Assembly: GCA_023362775.1 (NCBI GenBank)
Contig: JALMGJ010000006.1
Location: 18,849,501 to 18,913,500, forward strand
Reading direction: 5' to 3'
From: Charina bottae
Taxonomy: Eukaryota; Chordata; Lepidosauria; Squamata; Charinaidae
Length of the DNA: 64,000 bases
Shown here: piece by piece, positions 20,357 through 33,206 of the stretch
Layout of the letters: each line of letters begins with the position of its first letter
How positions within the stretch are numbered: position 1 is the first letter of the stretch
Notes under the pieces: generated by a model
Seen by the model: only the letters and a program-made list of their open reading frames with translations
Database searches by the model: none
Told to the model about the DNA's origin: nothing
Made by a program: the position numbers and the translations under genes

Positions 20357-22315
20357 TAGCATTATCCAAAATATACTGAGAGGAAAACAGTTGGGGAACT
20401 AGAAGGGGGAAAGCCCTGTTAACAAAGAATAAGGTATCCTTTGGAAGAGGAAGGGGATAGGAATTTTGAAGCTGAGAATAGAAAGTTCGTATCTAAAAAG
20501 GCTGTGCAAACCTTCAAAGAGTTGCTTTGATTTGACAAAGCTTTGATTGAATCATCCCATCAAAGCATATACGCCACCGGAAGCAGGGAACCGGTTCTGA
20601 AGCCGTGAATCAAGTCAAGTGGCTTCGAAGCACTTTGTAGATTTCATAGTTTTCAAGGCTGTTGCGGATAATAGGCAAAGTTGCTGTTTTTCTTACATAC
20701 ATGAAGAATGTTCAGAAGAGGCTGAGAGTTGCAGTGGGCTCTCTGACATTGGATGAGTATCAATGCGCTTTACCTCCTTATAAAACTCTCTACCTACCAG
20801 GGTCCTTTGGGGAAAGCAAGGCACTGGCCTTTCTTCACTTTCCCACCTCTCGTCAGAGGGCTTGCTACAAGCTGTAATGTTGACCTCTCCTGTGTTAAGG
20901 GAATGTTACACTTCTGTCCCGGTCTTCCAAATACCTGGGAATTCAAATAAGCTCTCAGCAATATGAACACGTTTTCAGAATAGAGGGTGGCAGGGCTACA
21001 AAAACCACTTTCTCAGTAAGTTGCTGATCTCTGGCTCTTCCTCACAATTGTGATAAAGGACTTTGGTTCAGTTCTTGAGGTACCCAAGAAGTATGGTGGT
21101 ACACTTTGGGTAGCCCCCCTTGGCAAGTGTTATTCTTCCTCAGGATCAAGGCCAGGAGTGGCGCTATCCTTCCAGATTTACTGCAGCAGTTAAAGAAAGT
21201 GATGGGTAGATTCTCCTGGCTTTGTTTCCCCTTCCACCCATCAAAGTTCATCAGCCAGCAGGAAAAACATCCACCAATCACTCTTCCTAATGTGGAGCTG
21301 AGGTTGAGGCAGGAAGAGGAGGTGAAAATGTGATGTGAGATAAGAGATTTGGAGTCAAACCCTCATATGGCTTTTTACGTTTGCATGAAAGCCATGGTCT
21401 GGAAAGGGATTTCCATTCTTTTTGACCGATTCCTCCCCGCTAGTGCTGCTTTTGGCTGAGAAACTTCTATCTTGGTGATGCATAGAGCTTGGGGACTCAG
21501 ATCAACCTGAAGGGCAGCTGATCAGTGGTGGCAACAGGGGAATGTGAGGTGAAGCAGAAGAGAGAGCCATCCCCCCCCCCAGATGCTTCAGGGTGCAATT
21601 TCTCCACTGCATCTGTCAGATGTTGTTTAGACTGCTCTCAAACAGCCTGGGGATCAGCTGCCAGAGCTGGGAGAAGGAGGGAGAGATTGCTCTTTACTTA
21701 CCAGGACTCCAATCCCAGAGATCAGCTCTGTAGGATGGAGACCTAGCAGGCCAAAAGGCAGCTCCACCCCTCCTCCTGCCACCCCTCCCAACTCCCCTGA
21801 AAGTTGGTCCCCAGGCTGGGAGAGGTGGTAGGAGGAGGAGGCGAGTCAGCTCTGCCCTTCCCCTGCCATCTCCCTACCCTTACAATCACCTGCCAAGAGC
21901 ATGGGCAAAGCTTCAGGTGACTTTTGGCTGATGGCTAAACCAGACTTGGCATGACACCCTAGGGAAAAGAACTGGAGAAGTCAGAATTTACTTTAAACCC
22001 ATTTTGAATGTTTTTAATTTTCTTGGAGTAGAACAGTTTGGGCATTGATTCAGCACAGTTTACAGTTTTTGCCAGATAATCCTTGTTACGTCCACCCCAT
22101 TCAGCCAAAACATGAAGTTGCTTCAGGCATTTTGATACCTCCCCACTAAACCTATGGAACTCAAATCCTGAAGCATCTCAAATTGAATCCGTTTATTCCC
22201 CTCCTTCACTCCCCAAAGTGAAAACTCAAATCAAATCATACCCACTTCCAATCCCAAATCTCCAATTCAAATCAGCTAATTTGCAGGAGCCTCATAAAAC
22301 CATAACTCATAAACT
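20357..22315. other. Unassigned DNA
   Basis: No supportable coding region. GC content rises near 21530-21900, but the open frames there (for example 21525-21746) show no motif or flanking splice pattern that I can defend. Confidence 0.45.
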
Positions 22316-22325
22316 CATAAAACCA

Positions 22326-22609
22326 ATGACTGCTCATTGGAAGGACAGATACTGAAGCTGAAGCTCAAATACTTTGGCCACCTAATGCGAAGAGAGGACT
22401 CACTGGAAAAGACCCTGATGCTGGGAAAGACTGAAGGCAAAAGGAGAAGGGGACTGCAGAGGCTGAGATGGTTAGATAGCATCACCGATGTAATGAACGT
22501 GAATTTGAGTAAACTCCGAGAAACAGTGGAGGACAGGAAGGCCTGGCGTGCTATGGTCCATGAGGTCACGAAGAGTCATACTGTATGTGACTAAACGACT
22601 GAACAACAA
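22326..22609 (+). mobile_element. BovB 3' fragment with target duplication
   Basis: The plus strand encodes the C-terminal roughly 80 residues of the BovB protein (LKLKYFGHLMRREDSLEKT, then a WLDSITDVMN-like stretch). It ends in the tail 'aaacgactgaacaacaa'. A 10-bp duplication, CATAAAACCA, flanks it (22316-22325 and 22610-22619). It is strongly 5'-truncated. Confidence 0.88.
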
Positions 22610-22619
22610 CATAAAACCA

Positions 22620-23195
22620 TCTTCCCCAATCCCTTGATTCTCAATCTTAGCAGACAACAGCAGGTGGCAGCAAGAAGATTTCCATATGAAGCTCTGGCTT
22701 CTTGTTGGTGAGGATCTTAGCTTAGTTTGTAACAGTTGAAGCCCAGAGGGAATTTAGAGAGTGATGTAGAATAAAGTAGATCTGACAGACAGAGAAAATT
22801 ATATGCCACTTCGGTCCTACTAAGCATTAACATAAGAAGGGTGGTGGGGTTGTTTTTGTTTTTGTTTAATCAGTGCTAAGAAAGTTGTGCTAAATGCCTC
22901 TTAGACTTCATCCAGGAAAGGAATATTTTGGTGGCTTCTTGTTTTGAACACCGTTTCTTCTTTTCCCTTGTAATCACCATATCCTCTATTATCAGCAGTG
23001 CTGGACCCATCTGTACAGGTTCTTCCAACCTGTGCTCATGGCCATCATTTCACCTGTGATGGGGGACATACAGTAACATTTTGGTGACTGAGGTCATACT
23101 TAATGTTTGGCGGAGAAACAAAGACCACCGTGGATGCAGATTAGGAATAGCTTTATTATCTGTCAGGGTGAGGGGTACGGGTGTCCATGGGGGCG
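22620..23195. other. Unassigned DNA
   Basis: No gene or repeat could be supported. Confidence 0.45.
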
Positions 23196-23197
23196 GG

Positions 23198-23325
23198 GGA
23201 GGGTCCAAAAAAGTCAAGATGATAGTCACAATTGCACAATCAAAGCCTCACTCTGCATGTAAAAAAGGAGTGGGGCCTCAATCTCAAGGTTGTGACCACC
23301 ATCTCAACTTTTTTGATCCTCCTGT
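23198..23325. mobile_element. Short inverted-repeat element (AAAAAAGTCAAG family)
   Basis: The ends CCAAAAAAGTCAAGATGATAG and 'ccatctcaacttttttgatc' are inverted repeats, with further complementary 'cacaattgc' and 'gttgtgacc' inside. A second member lies at 26229-26375. It has no coding capacity and the superfamily is unassigned. Confidence 0.6.
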
Positions 23326-23329
23326 GGGT

Positions 23330-24683
23330 GCCCCTGAGCTGTTTGGAAAAAAAGATGGAAGCGTAAGTTAGCTTATTCTTCATGCCGATTCCACGGGTGG
23401 TAAAGGAATTAGTGATGATTGTTCTTTGTTTGCAAAGATTTTTGTTCAGCATTCAGTCTCCGGTGATAGCTGGCCAGATGTCACTAGGAAGTTCCTTGAG
23501 GCTTCCTTGATTTATGATTCAACTCGCTTGCAAAAACACTGCCTTCTCATAACATGTGTAACCTAGTTACTGAATTAACCCATTATCTGGGTTTATGCAA
23601 TACACTAAGCTTTATAAACTAACCAGACTGGCTGGTTTCACACATGCTAAGGCACAAACCATGATTCACACTGTTCAAGCTTTTGCACATTGCACAAATA
23701 TAGCTAGCAAGTTTTCACTGACCTGATTAAGTGTATTGTGCAAACACAGCTAGCAGGAGAGAAATAAAATGCAAGCTGGTGCCAAATAAGATTTATTTTT
23801 AAAGTAATAACAAAAGCTCAATGTGTTTCAATTAAAAGAAAACAAAATTTCTTGCTTTGAGGGCAAGGAAGAATGATATATTTTCTTTACAAAGCTGTCT
23901 CTAGAAGATACTTTCTCCTAGAGATTATTTCTAAAAGAGCAAAAAGCTTTTCTAAAGAAGAATGAGAAAGGAAATTATTTAGCTTACTTCTGTCCTTTGT
24001 GTCTCCCTCCCCTCCCCCCCCCACATGCACACAGATGTTATCTCTTTTTCTTCTGCTGTACACCTTTATAAGGCCAAGGCTCTATTCTTTGTGAAAATGG
24101 CTGATAGCCATTGAGTTTCCCACTCGACCATGTTTTGTTCTGCTGGCATCATTAATTCTAAAAATAATGTTTCCTATTCCTAATAGCCAGAATTGTTTAT
24201 TCTGGGTTCATCCCTGTACAAAACTGCAGAAATATTTGAATTATTTATCAAAAACTGATGTCCAGCCTGGACATGGAATCTTCATATCCCCATTAAAAGG
24301 AAGTACAGGATTGCAAATCTAAACCCAGAGAACTGATTTACTACAAAGGAGTGACCACAGTCCCAAACATTTATAATAGCAAACTGTAAGTGGGTGGGTG
24401 GGTGGGTGGGAGAAGAAAGGCTGGAATTGCTGACCCTCAGCCACAACATTAGATGACTCTTAGCAAGAAATTTAGTTTAATTTTCTTAGGAAGGATACAG
24501 TGTTACAAGGTTACAATATTTAAGACATTTTAGCTCAGAAAAATGGGTGAGCAAGCATAAAATTATGCTTGATGTGTAGGTTTTCCTTCCTTGTTCAAGA
24601 TACTTAAATCCAGAACATTAGAGGAAAGTATTTCTTTGCAAAACATCTGAAGTATCTCCAATGGGGTAGCCCTTACAGTGGAG
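23330..24683. other. Unassigned DNA
   Basis: AT-rich, with a short GTGG run at about 24390-24410. No gene was recognised. Confidence 0.45.
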
Positions 24684-24685
24684 GA

Positions 24686-24857
24686 TTAAAAGGAGTCCTG
24701 TGGCACCATCAAGATTAACAAGTTTATTAGCACGTAAACTATTACAGATCACAATGCATGTCATCCATTTGGATGTAAGTACATTGTGCTCCACAAAAGC
24801 TAATAAATCTGGTAGTCTTTAAGGTGCCACAAGATATTCTGTTCTTTTCATCTAAAT
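24686..24857. mobile_element. Palindromic interspersed repeat (AGGAGTCCTGTGGCACC family)
   Basis: The left end ('aaaaggagtcctgtggcacc', then 'aacaagtttattagc') is inverted at the right end ('gctaataaatctgg', then 'ttaaggtgccacaagatatt' and 'cttttc'). A related single arm occurs at 63353-63425. It resembles a widespread reptile repeat, but I cannot name its superfamily. Confidence 0.55.
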
Positions 24858-24859
24858 GA

Positions 24860-26228
24860 TAGAATTTGCTACCACAACATGCAATGTTTTGTGAATCCAG
24901 CCAATTATGATTCATTAAAGAAAAAAAATCATGGTTATGCAAACAGCTGTGAATGTACATCCAAGGATTACATTTTAGTATCTGTGAATCAAGCCAACGT
25001 TTTAAACCCTGCCTTGAACAATTGACTCATGAAAAGCTCCTCTTTGACAAATGCAACAGAAAAGACAGCCGGCAATATGTAGCCAGAGAAAAGACATGTG
25101 CAAGAAGGAATGAAGCATTGCCAAGAGCCCTTATTAACCAGTGCACTCAGAGATAAAACTAAGACCATCTGTTGCCTTGATGGTTCTGCTAACCATAATT
25201 GCCAACAGAGGAAAATGTGGAAGAAATTCCAGCTGAATATGGAAACCTGGAGTTAGAGGGAGACATGGATTTTGCATTTAGTAAAGCTTATTGAGAATTC
25301 CAACAGCAGAAGGACAAATTGATCCTCGGTGGACTGTTCCTATTTTCAGTTCTCATGTCCTCTCCATCTTCTTCTCAGTCTTTCAGTGAAGACCTTTCCC
25401 CTCTGCCGAGCTGAAGTGCTCTCTACCTATCCTCCAGTTGGCAGAAAGCCACTGAAATGAAATTTCCCAATTGCTGTTCCTATCCTGCCTCTATGGCCCC
25501 TGTTCCCAGTCTGTGCCTATAATCTGACTTCCCTTCAAGGTCGTGGAGACAAAGCCTAACAGATCTGACATACCCTTCTTGGAGAGTGACAGAACCAGGG
25601 GGGATATATTACTTTAACAGTGTCATGGCTAAGGACAACTTGAAGCTCTCTCTTTTATGGGCTGGGGATGAGATGAAAGGAACATCATGAGGGGAAAAAA
25701 GTTTTTGGAAGGGCATGCTTTTGCCCTAGTTAGATGCAAGTGAAGACATGGCTTGAGACTGATCTAGTTCAGAATAGTTTTGGTTCTCTACACCTTCCAA
25801 CATGTAAATCAGTGCCAGGTGGACAATTCTCCTGCATAATTTTCCCGACGGGCTCTCATTCAGTTTGATGAAAGAGAACTGGCTTTCAAAATTCTTTCAA
25901 CGGAAAATTATGTATGAGGTGTGGTGACTCTGGGGGATTAGGTGGCCAAGGAGGGAATGTGAATCTCTTGCATTTTACTGTGCAATCATCAGTCTGGCAG
26001 TTGGCACACCTCTGTCTTGCCATGCCTCACTTCAGTCCAAAGGAAACATCATGAGAGATCTCTTCCCACTGGGCTCCTTCAAGAGCTGCGCTACTCTCCA
26101 TTAGTCCTGCCCTTGTGAAATTATTAGGGAATTTCTCCTTTTCCTGGAGAAATACTGTATCCAGTTTCTCTATGGAGAATTTCAATAGGCCATTTAAGCC
26201 TACATGTGTGTGATACAGCCATCAGGGG
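24860..26228. other. Unassigned DNA
   Basis: No gene or repeat boundary is supported. Confidence 0.45.
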
Positions 26229-26375
26229 CATCCACATGTCAAAAAAGTCAAGACAGCCCCAACTAGGCTATTGTAGCACTACCCATTTTATATGGGCCTC
26301 ACATTACACATAAAAAGGTTGGGGCTTACTTCGCACAACTGTGATCACCTTGACTTTTTTTGACACCTGCTCCCC
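26229..26375. mobile_element. Short inverted-repeat element (AAAAAAGTCAAG family), second copy
   Basis: The ends TGTCAAAAAAGTCAAGACAG and 'accttgactttttttgacac' are inverted repeats, and the interior is similar in layout to the element at 23198. It is non-coding. No target duplication was identified. Confidence 0.6.
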
Positions 26376-26883
26376 TCCCCACCCCACCCCACCTCAGGAC
26401 ATCCCTGACAGCCATCATGGGTTTGTCAGTATCAGTGTTTGAAAGGCTTTCAAAGGCTAGATTGCCAGTTTCCATCCTGGAAGGAACACCTGGGGTCTTA
26501 AACGGGTAAAGAATAGAGAGGAATTATTTGGGGGATGGCTGGTTACTTATTTTACCTCCCTAAGAGCAAAAGGCATTTCCACATCAGCCTTTCTTGAAGG
26601 CTGGAGATTTTCAGAAAGGAAGACCAACAGCTCTGGAGGCTTGTATGTATTGAGACAGCTTCTATGTGCTATGGATCAGCAACTACAGCCGCCAGGATGA
26701 AGCCTCTGAAGATACCATCTGGATCTCCAATTGCCAATTCAGTCCAGAAGTCTGTGTGGGAGTATACATGCCCATTACAGCTTTGCCAGTATGGAGAGAT
26801 AAATGCTGCACTGTAGGATATCGAGGGGAGTCCTACCTGGCCTGCCCCATTTCCCATCACACAAGTGCTTTCTCCTATTAAAC

Positions 26884-27180
26884 CAGGGGTGGGGAAACTT
26901 TTTTCTGCCAAGGGCCATTTGGATATTTATAACTGGGGACCAGGGGGGTGGGGGGCGGGGGGCGGGGTTTCTGGGATTTCCGCAGACCGGGGGCAGGAGT
27001 TTGCGGGGGGGAGCCAATCACAAGCACTGGGGGCGGAGTTTGCGGGTGGGAGCCAATCACGTGGAAGGGGCAGGGTTTGCAGGCAGGAGCCCCGCGGGCC
27101 TTAGGTGGGAGCCCCGCGGGCCTTAGGTGGGAGCCCTGCAGGCCTTATACGGCCCACGGGCCTGACGTTGCCCACCCCTG
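26884..27180. mobile_element. hAT-type non-autonomous element (CAGGGGTGGG family)
   Basis: The 297-bp element has the ends CAGGGGTGGGGAAAC and GTTGCCCACCCCTG. A perfect 8-bp duplication, TATTAAAC, flanks it (26876-26883 and 27181-27188), which identifies hAT transposition. The interior repeats a GC-rich box ('gtgggagccaatcac') and short 'gccccgcgggccttaggtgg' units. Frames through it are not genes. Confidence 0.9.
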
Positions 27181-27424
27181 TATTAAACTAACTGCTGATT
27201 AAGGAAGAAACTGCATGCATTTTCTCTTATCCTTCCACACAGGGAAGCTTGGAAGCAGATAGGAATGTTCACTGGGGATGCTGCTTGAGTCCACCATTAC
27301 TCACATCAACCTGTTCCTCTTATTTGCTTTGATAACCATGCCCTCTTATCTGAAGTGATGTGGGGTGGGTTGGATGAGAAAATATAGCTGATACTTTGAC
27401 TGTCTTAACCCAAAGGATTAGCCT

Positions 27425-27515
27425 GGTGATATTGTTTTTAGCTTTGTTGTATGCCGCCCAGAGTCACTTGCTTTGCGACTTTGCTAAATTGGACAAACAA
27501 ACAAATAATATTATG
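27425..27515 (+). mobile_element. L2-like LINE 3'-end fragment
   Basis: The segment 'ttgttgtatgccgcccagag' followed by an A-rich 'acaaacaaacaaataata' has the layout of the L2-clade 3' end seen at 35195-35300 in reverse. It is short and decayed, so the assignment is tentative. Confidence 0.45.
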
Positions 27516-27519
27516 CTTT

Positions 27520-27921
27520 GATTATTAAAAATCCCATTCTGCTCCTCCTCTTCCTCCATATACAAATAAAGCAATGCACCAAACCTATTTCCATTTCAAT
27601 TCTATTTAAATGCCTTTATCCATCTTGGCTTTTGACTCCTCATGATGATACAGCCTCACTACTCATAGCTACTACCTATGTTTATATATTTTAGTACTCT
27701 TTAATTGTTTGATTACCTTATATGTTTTAAAATTTAAAATTTGGTACAATGTATTTTCATGCTGCAAATCAGCTGGAGATTAAAGCACACTTTCTACCCC
27801 ATGGTTCAGCCTAAAGTGCTTTCAGATCATCTTGCAGATATTGGTGATATGAAATTTCCTACGCCTGACTTATAAGCTAAAAAATAAGGGATACAAGGAG
27901 AAAAGAATGGAGAGAAAAGAA
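27520..27921. other. Unassigned DNA
   Basis: AT-rich, with no recognised feature. Confidence 0.4.
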
Positions 27922-27922
27922 G

Positions 27923-27977
<55 letters not shown>
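27923..27977. repeat. TATC tetranucleotide microsatellite
   Basis: About 13 uninterrupted TATC/CTAT units. Confidence 0.97.
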
Positions 27978-29234
27978 CCTTAAACTTTTTGGATCAGAGT
28001 AAGATACCACCCCATACTATACACAAATCTATAAAAGTGCATATATTAGTACAATAGAAAAGTAAGCCATTGCAAGACTCAATTGTAAGAACACACTGAT
28101 GATCACATATTGTAAGAATATGTGATAATATTAAAGATCTCTTACTGCTTTAGAAGTGTTTGATAACAGGGCAGAGATTGTGCAAAGAATACTAGCAGGG
28201 CCAGTGCATTGACAAGGTTAAACACAAAATGACATATATTTCCGTACTGCATTTCCATATCTTGAAACAGAATCTCACAACCCTTAGGAATGGCAGAATA
28301 TAGAAGCTGTTTTTGTCTAAAGATCCTATAAGTGCAGTTTATTTATTTATTTGCTAGATTGAATTCCTGTCTTTCCTCCTGGAGCTTAAGATAGCATGCA
28401 TAACATTCCCTCCTCCAATTTTTATGTTCTCTTTCCCCCCAATTGCATTTTAAGGTTTGTGTGTAGGAACTCATGTTTTCCTATATCTGTTGCTATTTCA
28501 GCAGAAGGAAGCCGTAACAAACACTGAAGAAATAAAGGAAATGTCTGGCTTGGGTGAAGTTCTTCAGTCATCCTGATATTCCATTCTGTTTCAACTAATT
28601 GAACAGAATCAGATGTTTATAGATGATCTCATATCTATATATATGGGCTTAAAAGACCACTTTTGAATAAAGCATGGGAGAAATACCTACCTGAATTATT
28701 ATTACATCCATATACTGCTCCTTGCATTATAAAGTCTTAACCTGCCCTAATTTGTGTAATTGTGTATTATAATGGCTTATGTGTTAGTCATGTTAATACT
28801 TCCACTTTTATACATCATCGTGTCTACCGTAGACTGGTATCTTACTCTGATCTGTTTGTCTGATATTGGCTGAATACATCAGTGATCCATATTTTCCTTT
28901 TGTTCTTAAATTTTTGGCATTGACCAGGACTTGCTATTTCCTAGGGCTTTTGAAAAATGCGCAATATGGTTTTAGCATAGCGATTAGTTGTAATTTCTTG
29001 TTGTTTTATGAAGATACTTTTCTTTATTAGCTATTCCTTTCATGTTTCTTAACAAACCAACTTGAAGATGACAGTCAAAGAGTGACTTAGGAAAAAAAAT
29101 CAGAACAATTAGGATAAAAATGAGGATATATAGTTCTCATTTCTGCTAACTTTTTCACCAGCCCTACTCCTGTTCCTTTAACAACAGTTTTACCTCAGCA
29201 AACGTTTATTTCTAGGCAATATAAAAAATCTTTC
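27978..29234. other. Unassigned DNA
   Basis: AT-rich sequence. No gene or dateable repeat was supported. Confidence 0.45.
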
Positions 29235-29238
29235 TATT

Positions 29239-29605
29239 GGGGAGTCTTTGGTGCTCTCTGAGCCTTGTTGTTTTCATGCAGACGTTTCATTGCCAGGCTA
29301 GGCAACATCTTCAGTGCGAAAAGGGAGTGGAACTTGCTGTCTGTTTATATACCCTGGCTTGTCCTGCCTGTGTTGGTGGGGGTCTTGTACTCTCCTTGGT
29401 AGTTCCTTGATTGGGCTGTTGTGTGCTGTTTGGGTGATTGACTGAGTTAATAGTTCCTTGATTAAGGTCTATTGTGTTGTTAGATTGCTCCTCTGCTGCT
29501 AATCTTGCTGTTAATCTATGCATATCTTGTTGTTGATTGCTGGCCCAGGGGTGTTCTATAATCAATCTTTCTATTGATTCCTGCGGGTCAAACTGCACTT
29601 GACTT
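29239..29605 (-). mobile_element. Penelope-like element 3' end with C-terminal coding remnant
   Basis: On the minus strand an open frame (29598-29311, 95 codons, rich in N, Q and T) is followed by a segment shared with 17648-17775 and 50461-50572 (in plus-strand form 'gagtctttggtgctctctga' and 'gcagacgtttcattgcc'). The order, coding first and then the shared non-coding end, suggests a retroelement 3' terminus. Assignment to Penelope rests on proximity of the same end to a GIY-YIG domain at 16.4-17.8 kb. Confidence 0.5.
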
Positions 29606-30690
29606 TTGTTTTAGAATAATTTTCTAAAAAGTCAGCCTTATACGAAACATCTGGCAGCCCTGAGAAAAGCTTGGCTGCTGCAGCTGGACTCCTTGTCTAC
29701 ATCGCTGCAATACTGAACCGAATGACTGCCAAGAACATTACAACGGTCACTGCGATGAAGACACCTTTCCCTGCTGGTATGGTATTTCTATTCCAAAACC
29801 AGTTCAGTTCTAGGCTGATTTCTCACTGAAATAATGGTGGGCTGCTAAGACACCATTATTTGCTGGGGGGTGGGGGGAGCCATGATGTCTTCAAAGCCCA
29901 AAGAAGCCAATAAAATAAAATTAAAATGGAGGGTTGATTATCTCTCTGCATGAAAGCAGAATCTGTGAATAGCTAAGGGTTTCAAGTCACTTGGCTAAGT
30001 CACTGTAAATATTCAGAGCTGCGGGTCTTTCCCTCTGTACTTCTCTTCTTCAGTTAGCTTAGCTTGAGGATTTCTTGCACATTCCTTGGCTCAGCACCAG
30101 CCATGCACAACCTGAAATCCAATCAGAGAACAGAGTTTCCCATCCCTCGGACTCCCTTGCAGCTCCTTGAAAAAGCTTCTTCTGAGGGTTGGTAGACCTT
30201 CTGGAATGGCCTGAGATGCTCTGCGGGGGGGCTGCAGAGGGCAGGAGAACCAGCAGCAATCAGTGAAGTCCTAAGGCTGACCCTGGAGGGTCAATTTAAA
30301 CAACTGACCTGACAATGGAGGACCATTTCATGCAGTCCACACAGGCAAGCTTGAAATCTATCCTTAACAATGTGATGCAGTTGTGTTAAAGACTAAAACA
30401 CACCCTTCAGCATGTTGCATAAACCCCAGCCACCCTTGTTTGTAAACCATAGTTTGTGGTTCAGTATGGAGCCCAGCTCATTGTAGTTTACCCATTGAAC
30501 CATGGCTAACATTTAATGCAAACCAGCTCCTTGAGTACAGATGCTGACTCTCCCATTTTTATTATTTTCAAGGCTGCAAAATTGCCCTTCCTTATTTTTA
30601 CAATCAAATGTATTGCTGAAAAGAGCAAAGCCAGAGCAGTTGGCAGCCTGTTAAAGACCCCCTCAAGTTCATCTTGACTAGTGACTGCAT
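29606..30690. other. Unassigned DNA
   Basis: No gene supported. A small GC-rich patch near 30100-30280 has only short frames. Confidence 0.4.
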
Positions 30691-30693
30691 CCA

Positions 30694-30727
30694 TCTGTCT
30701 CTGTCTCTGTCTCTGTCTCTGTCTCTG

Positions 30728-30824
<97 letters not shown>

Positions 30825-30825
30825 T
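30694..30825. repeat. Compound CTGTCT / CT / CA microsatellite
   Basis: A run of about nine CTGTCT hexamers grades into CT dinucleotides and then CA dinucleotides. Open frames on both strands through this region (Arg-Glu or Ser-Leu repeats) are artefacts. Confidence 0.95.
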
Positions 30826-33198
30826 TTCAATAGGAATGGAGGACTTTGAGAGGCATCTATATATAGCTCTCTATAGATCTACAGTCTATATGTCTAAAAT
30901 TGGCTATGTGAGTGATTCAGAAGCTACCTTTTGCTGGCTCTGTGATGTGACTGCTAGATGATTCTTGAAGGCATCTCTCAGCCAGGGGCCACTCAGCCTT
31001 CTGCTTTTGCCACCTTCTCCTCCTTCCTCCTCACAAAACTACTGCTGCTTCAGTAAATATTCATAGCACCGAGAGGCAAGCAGAGGAAGCCAGAATAGAT
31101 CACAGAACTACAGAACCTCTTAGATACGTCAGAAAAGTGAGTTGAGTTGCCAGCTCTGGACTCTTAAAGCAGGTTTAAAAAGTAAAGTCTCCCTCAAATC
31201 AAGTCTGACCCCGGATGATTTCATGGACACACTCATGTAGTTTCTTTGGCAGCAATAGAGAAGTGGTTTGGCACCGCTTTCGTCCTGATGCTTCCCAGTC
31301 TAGTTTACAGCCTTGGGACTTCTGGGTAGTCTCTCTTTCAAATATTAACCCGCTTAGCTTCCCACCCAGACAAGGTTGGCCAGTTACTGCAAGGTGCTGA
31401 GATGAGAAAGGTCTAGGCAACAGGATTTCATCCAAGCAGTGTTGCCTTTCAGAAGTGATAAAAAAAACCCTGCCCTTTTGGAAAGGGCATCTTGGAAAGA
31501 TGGTTACACAAATCAGCCCTAGAGGTACCTTTTTTACATGCTGCATGAATCATCATAACCTGCTGAAATTTATCTTGCAATGTCTATTTCTCAAAAGTTC
31601 TCCCAGACTTCCAGTGAAAGAGACTTCCCACCTTAATGTCAGGTAGAATGTGGCATTAATAATTTGTTTGGAATTTCTCTTGGTGGTTTTTTGAGTTTAC
31701 TTTGTTGTTGGAGGTGTGGGTTGCTGATGGTGCTCTTGTCTGGTTACCCATCTTTCCCTTGCTTGGATGCTTCCATGGCTCCCACAGCTCCCAATCTGAG
31801 AAAGGAGGAGTTTCTTTGTGATGTCTTCCTGGAACTTAATGGAAACATGGGAAGCCAGGGAGGTCACAGGCCTCTGGAGAGATGATTGTCCATTGGAAAA
31901 CAGGACACTCACTCACACACACCCCCCCTCTTAACCACCTCATAATTAAATTGCTACAAGAATACCACATTCCACCCAAGTAAAGTCTTTGACATTCTCT
32001 TCTCCTTTGTGATTTTGCTGAAAGTAAATTCTCTTTTATCAAGCTTGTGAGAACTAGTAGGGAAAAAAATGCAGGACTATATTTCTGCGCAGCACAAAAT
32101 CATACATATATCCTTTAGAAAAATATGATGAATAGTTTTTACGCAGGGGCAGCTTCTTCCTTCAGCGTGATCCCAGAATGAGAGGTGTCATGGTTGTGGA
32201 ACAGGAGACCTTCTGCAAGAGGCAATCTGGTACCATTGATGTTAGGGATTAAAAATGGGGCAGTTAACGTAATGCAAAAGGCATCAGGACCTCTGGAATA
32301 GGGAAGATAGGCTGGGACTAGTTAGTTAGAACTAGACTCCAATTACAAGAGGAAGGGGAAATGGCCTTTGCTTGAAATCTCAAAGAGCCACTGCCAGCCA
32401 AACCAGGCAAAGCTAGCCTAAGTGGGTAAAAGGCCCGCCCTCAAGTTTCTTTCAAAAGCTAAGTGGCAATTCTGCAAGTTCTCAGCTTTTCTCCCAGCAT
32501 TAACAGCTGCCAGACATTTGTCTTTTCTGTGTAATTGCTGAATCCACAAAAACTCAGTCCCTTTTTTTTCTCATGGAATCATCTTGGATTTCATAAAATG
32601 GGAAAAGCCATAGTGGGAGGCCTGTAGGAATTCTGGGATGCTAATACCAGAACTCCACGCAGCTTCTAATTAGTTTTTGTTTAGCAGAGCAGAAGCGTCC
32701 CAATAAACTTGCACAAGGCTTAATCAGTTCAAAACACAAAATAAACACACTTCACACGTTAATGTAAAGTTACAGAAAAATAGCTTACAGTTTTATTGTA
32801 GATCAGATTCATGGTAGCAGAGGATGGTTCATGTGTGCGAGCGATAGGTTCTGACCAAACCCACAGTCTTCTTAATGTGGCCTTGCTGAATGGAAGTGTG
32901 AGCAACATGGACAGCCATAGCTGACCATCCTCCCAGGTGGGGATTCAAACAGGAAAGAAGGGAAGAGAAGGGAACAGGAACAGGAAATCAGGGTTCAGCC
33001 CCTCCCACACAAAGCAAGTAAGATTAGGTTACAGCAGAGGCTGCCTCCTCCTTCAAGCTTGTGTGAGACGTGCTTGGTTGAAACGCGATATCTCTAACAA
33101 GGCCCCTTATGCACTTAGCTGAACACCTTTCACGATCACTGTAACAAGGACAGGTGGAATTAACTCTCCTATACGTTTTCCTAAAAACGATTCCATCC
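30826..33198. other. Unassigned DNA
   Basis: No gene supported. A few open frames of 60-115 codons overlap on both strands without motifs. The short segment 31170-31235 may be a decayed SINE/LINE end, but I cannot defend it. Confidence 0.45.
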
Positions 33199-33206
33199 TC
33201 CTACAC

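Noticed and set aside
30506..30961. Arg/Glu-rich and Ser/Leu-rich frames
   Set aside because: They are translations of the CTGTCT/CT/CA microsatellite.
31170..31235. Possible LINE or SINE end on the minus strand
   Set aside because: Similarity is limited to a few short blocks and no boundary or target duplication could be found.
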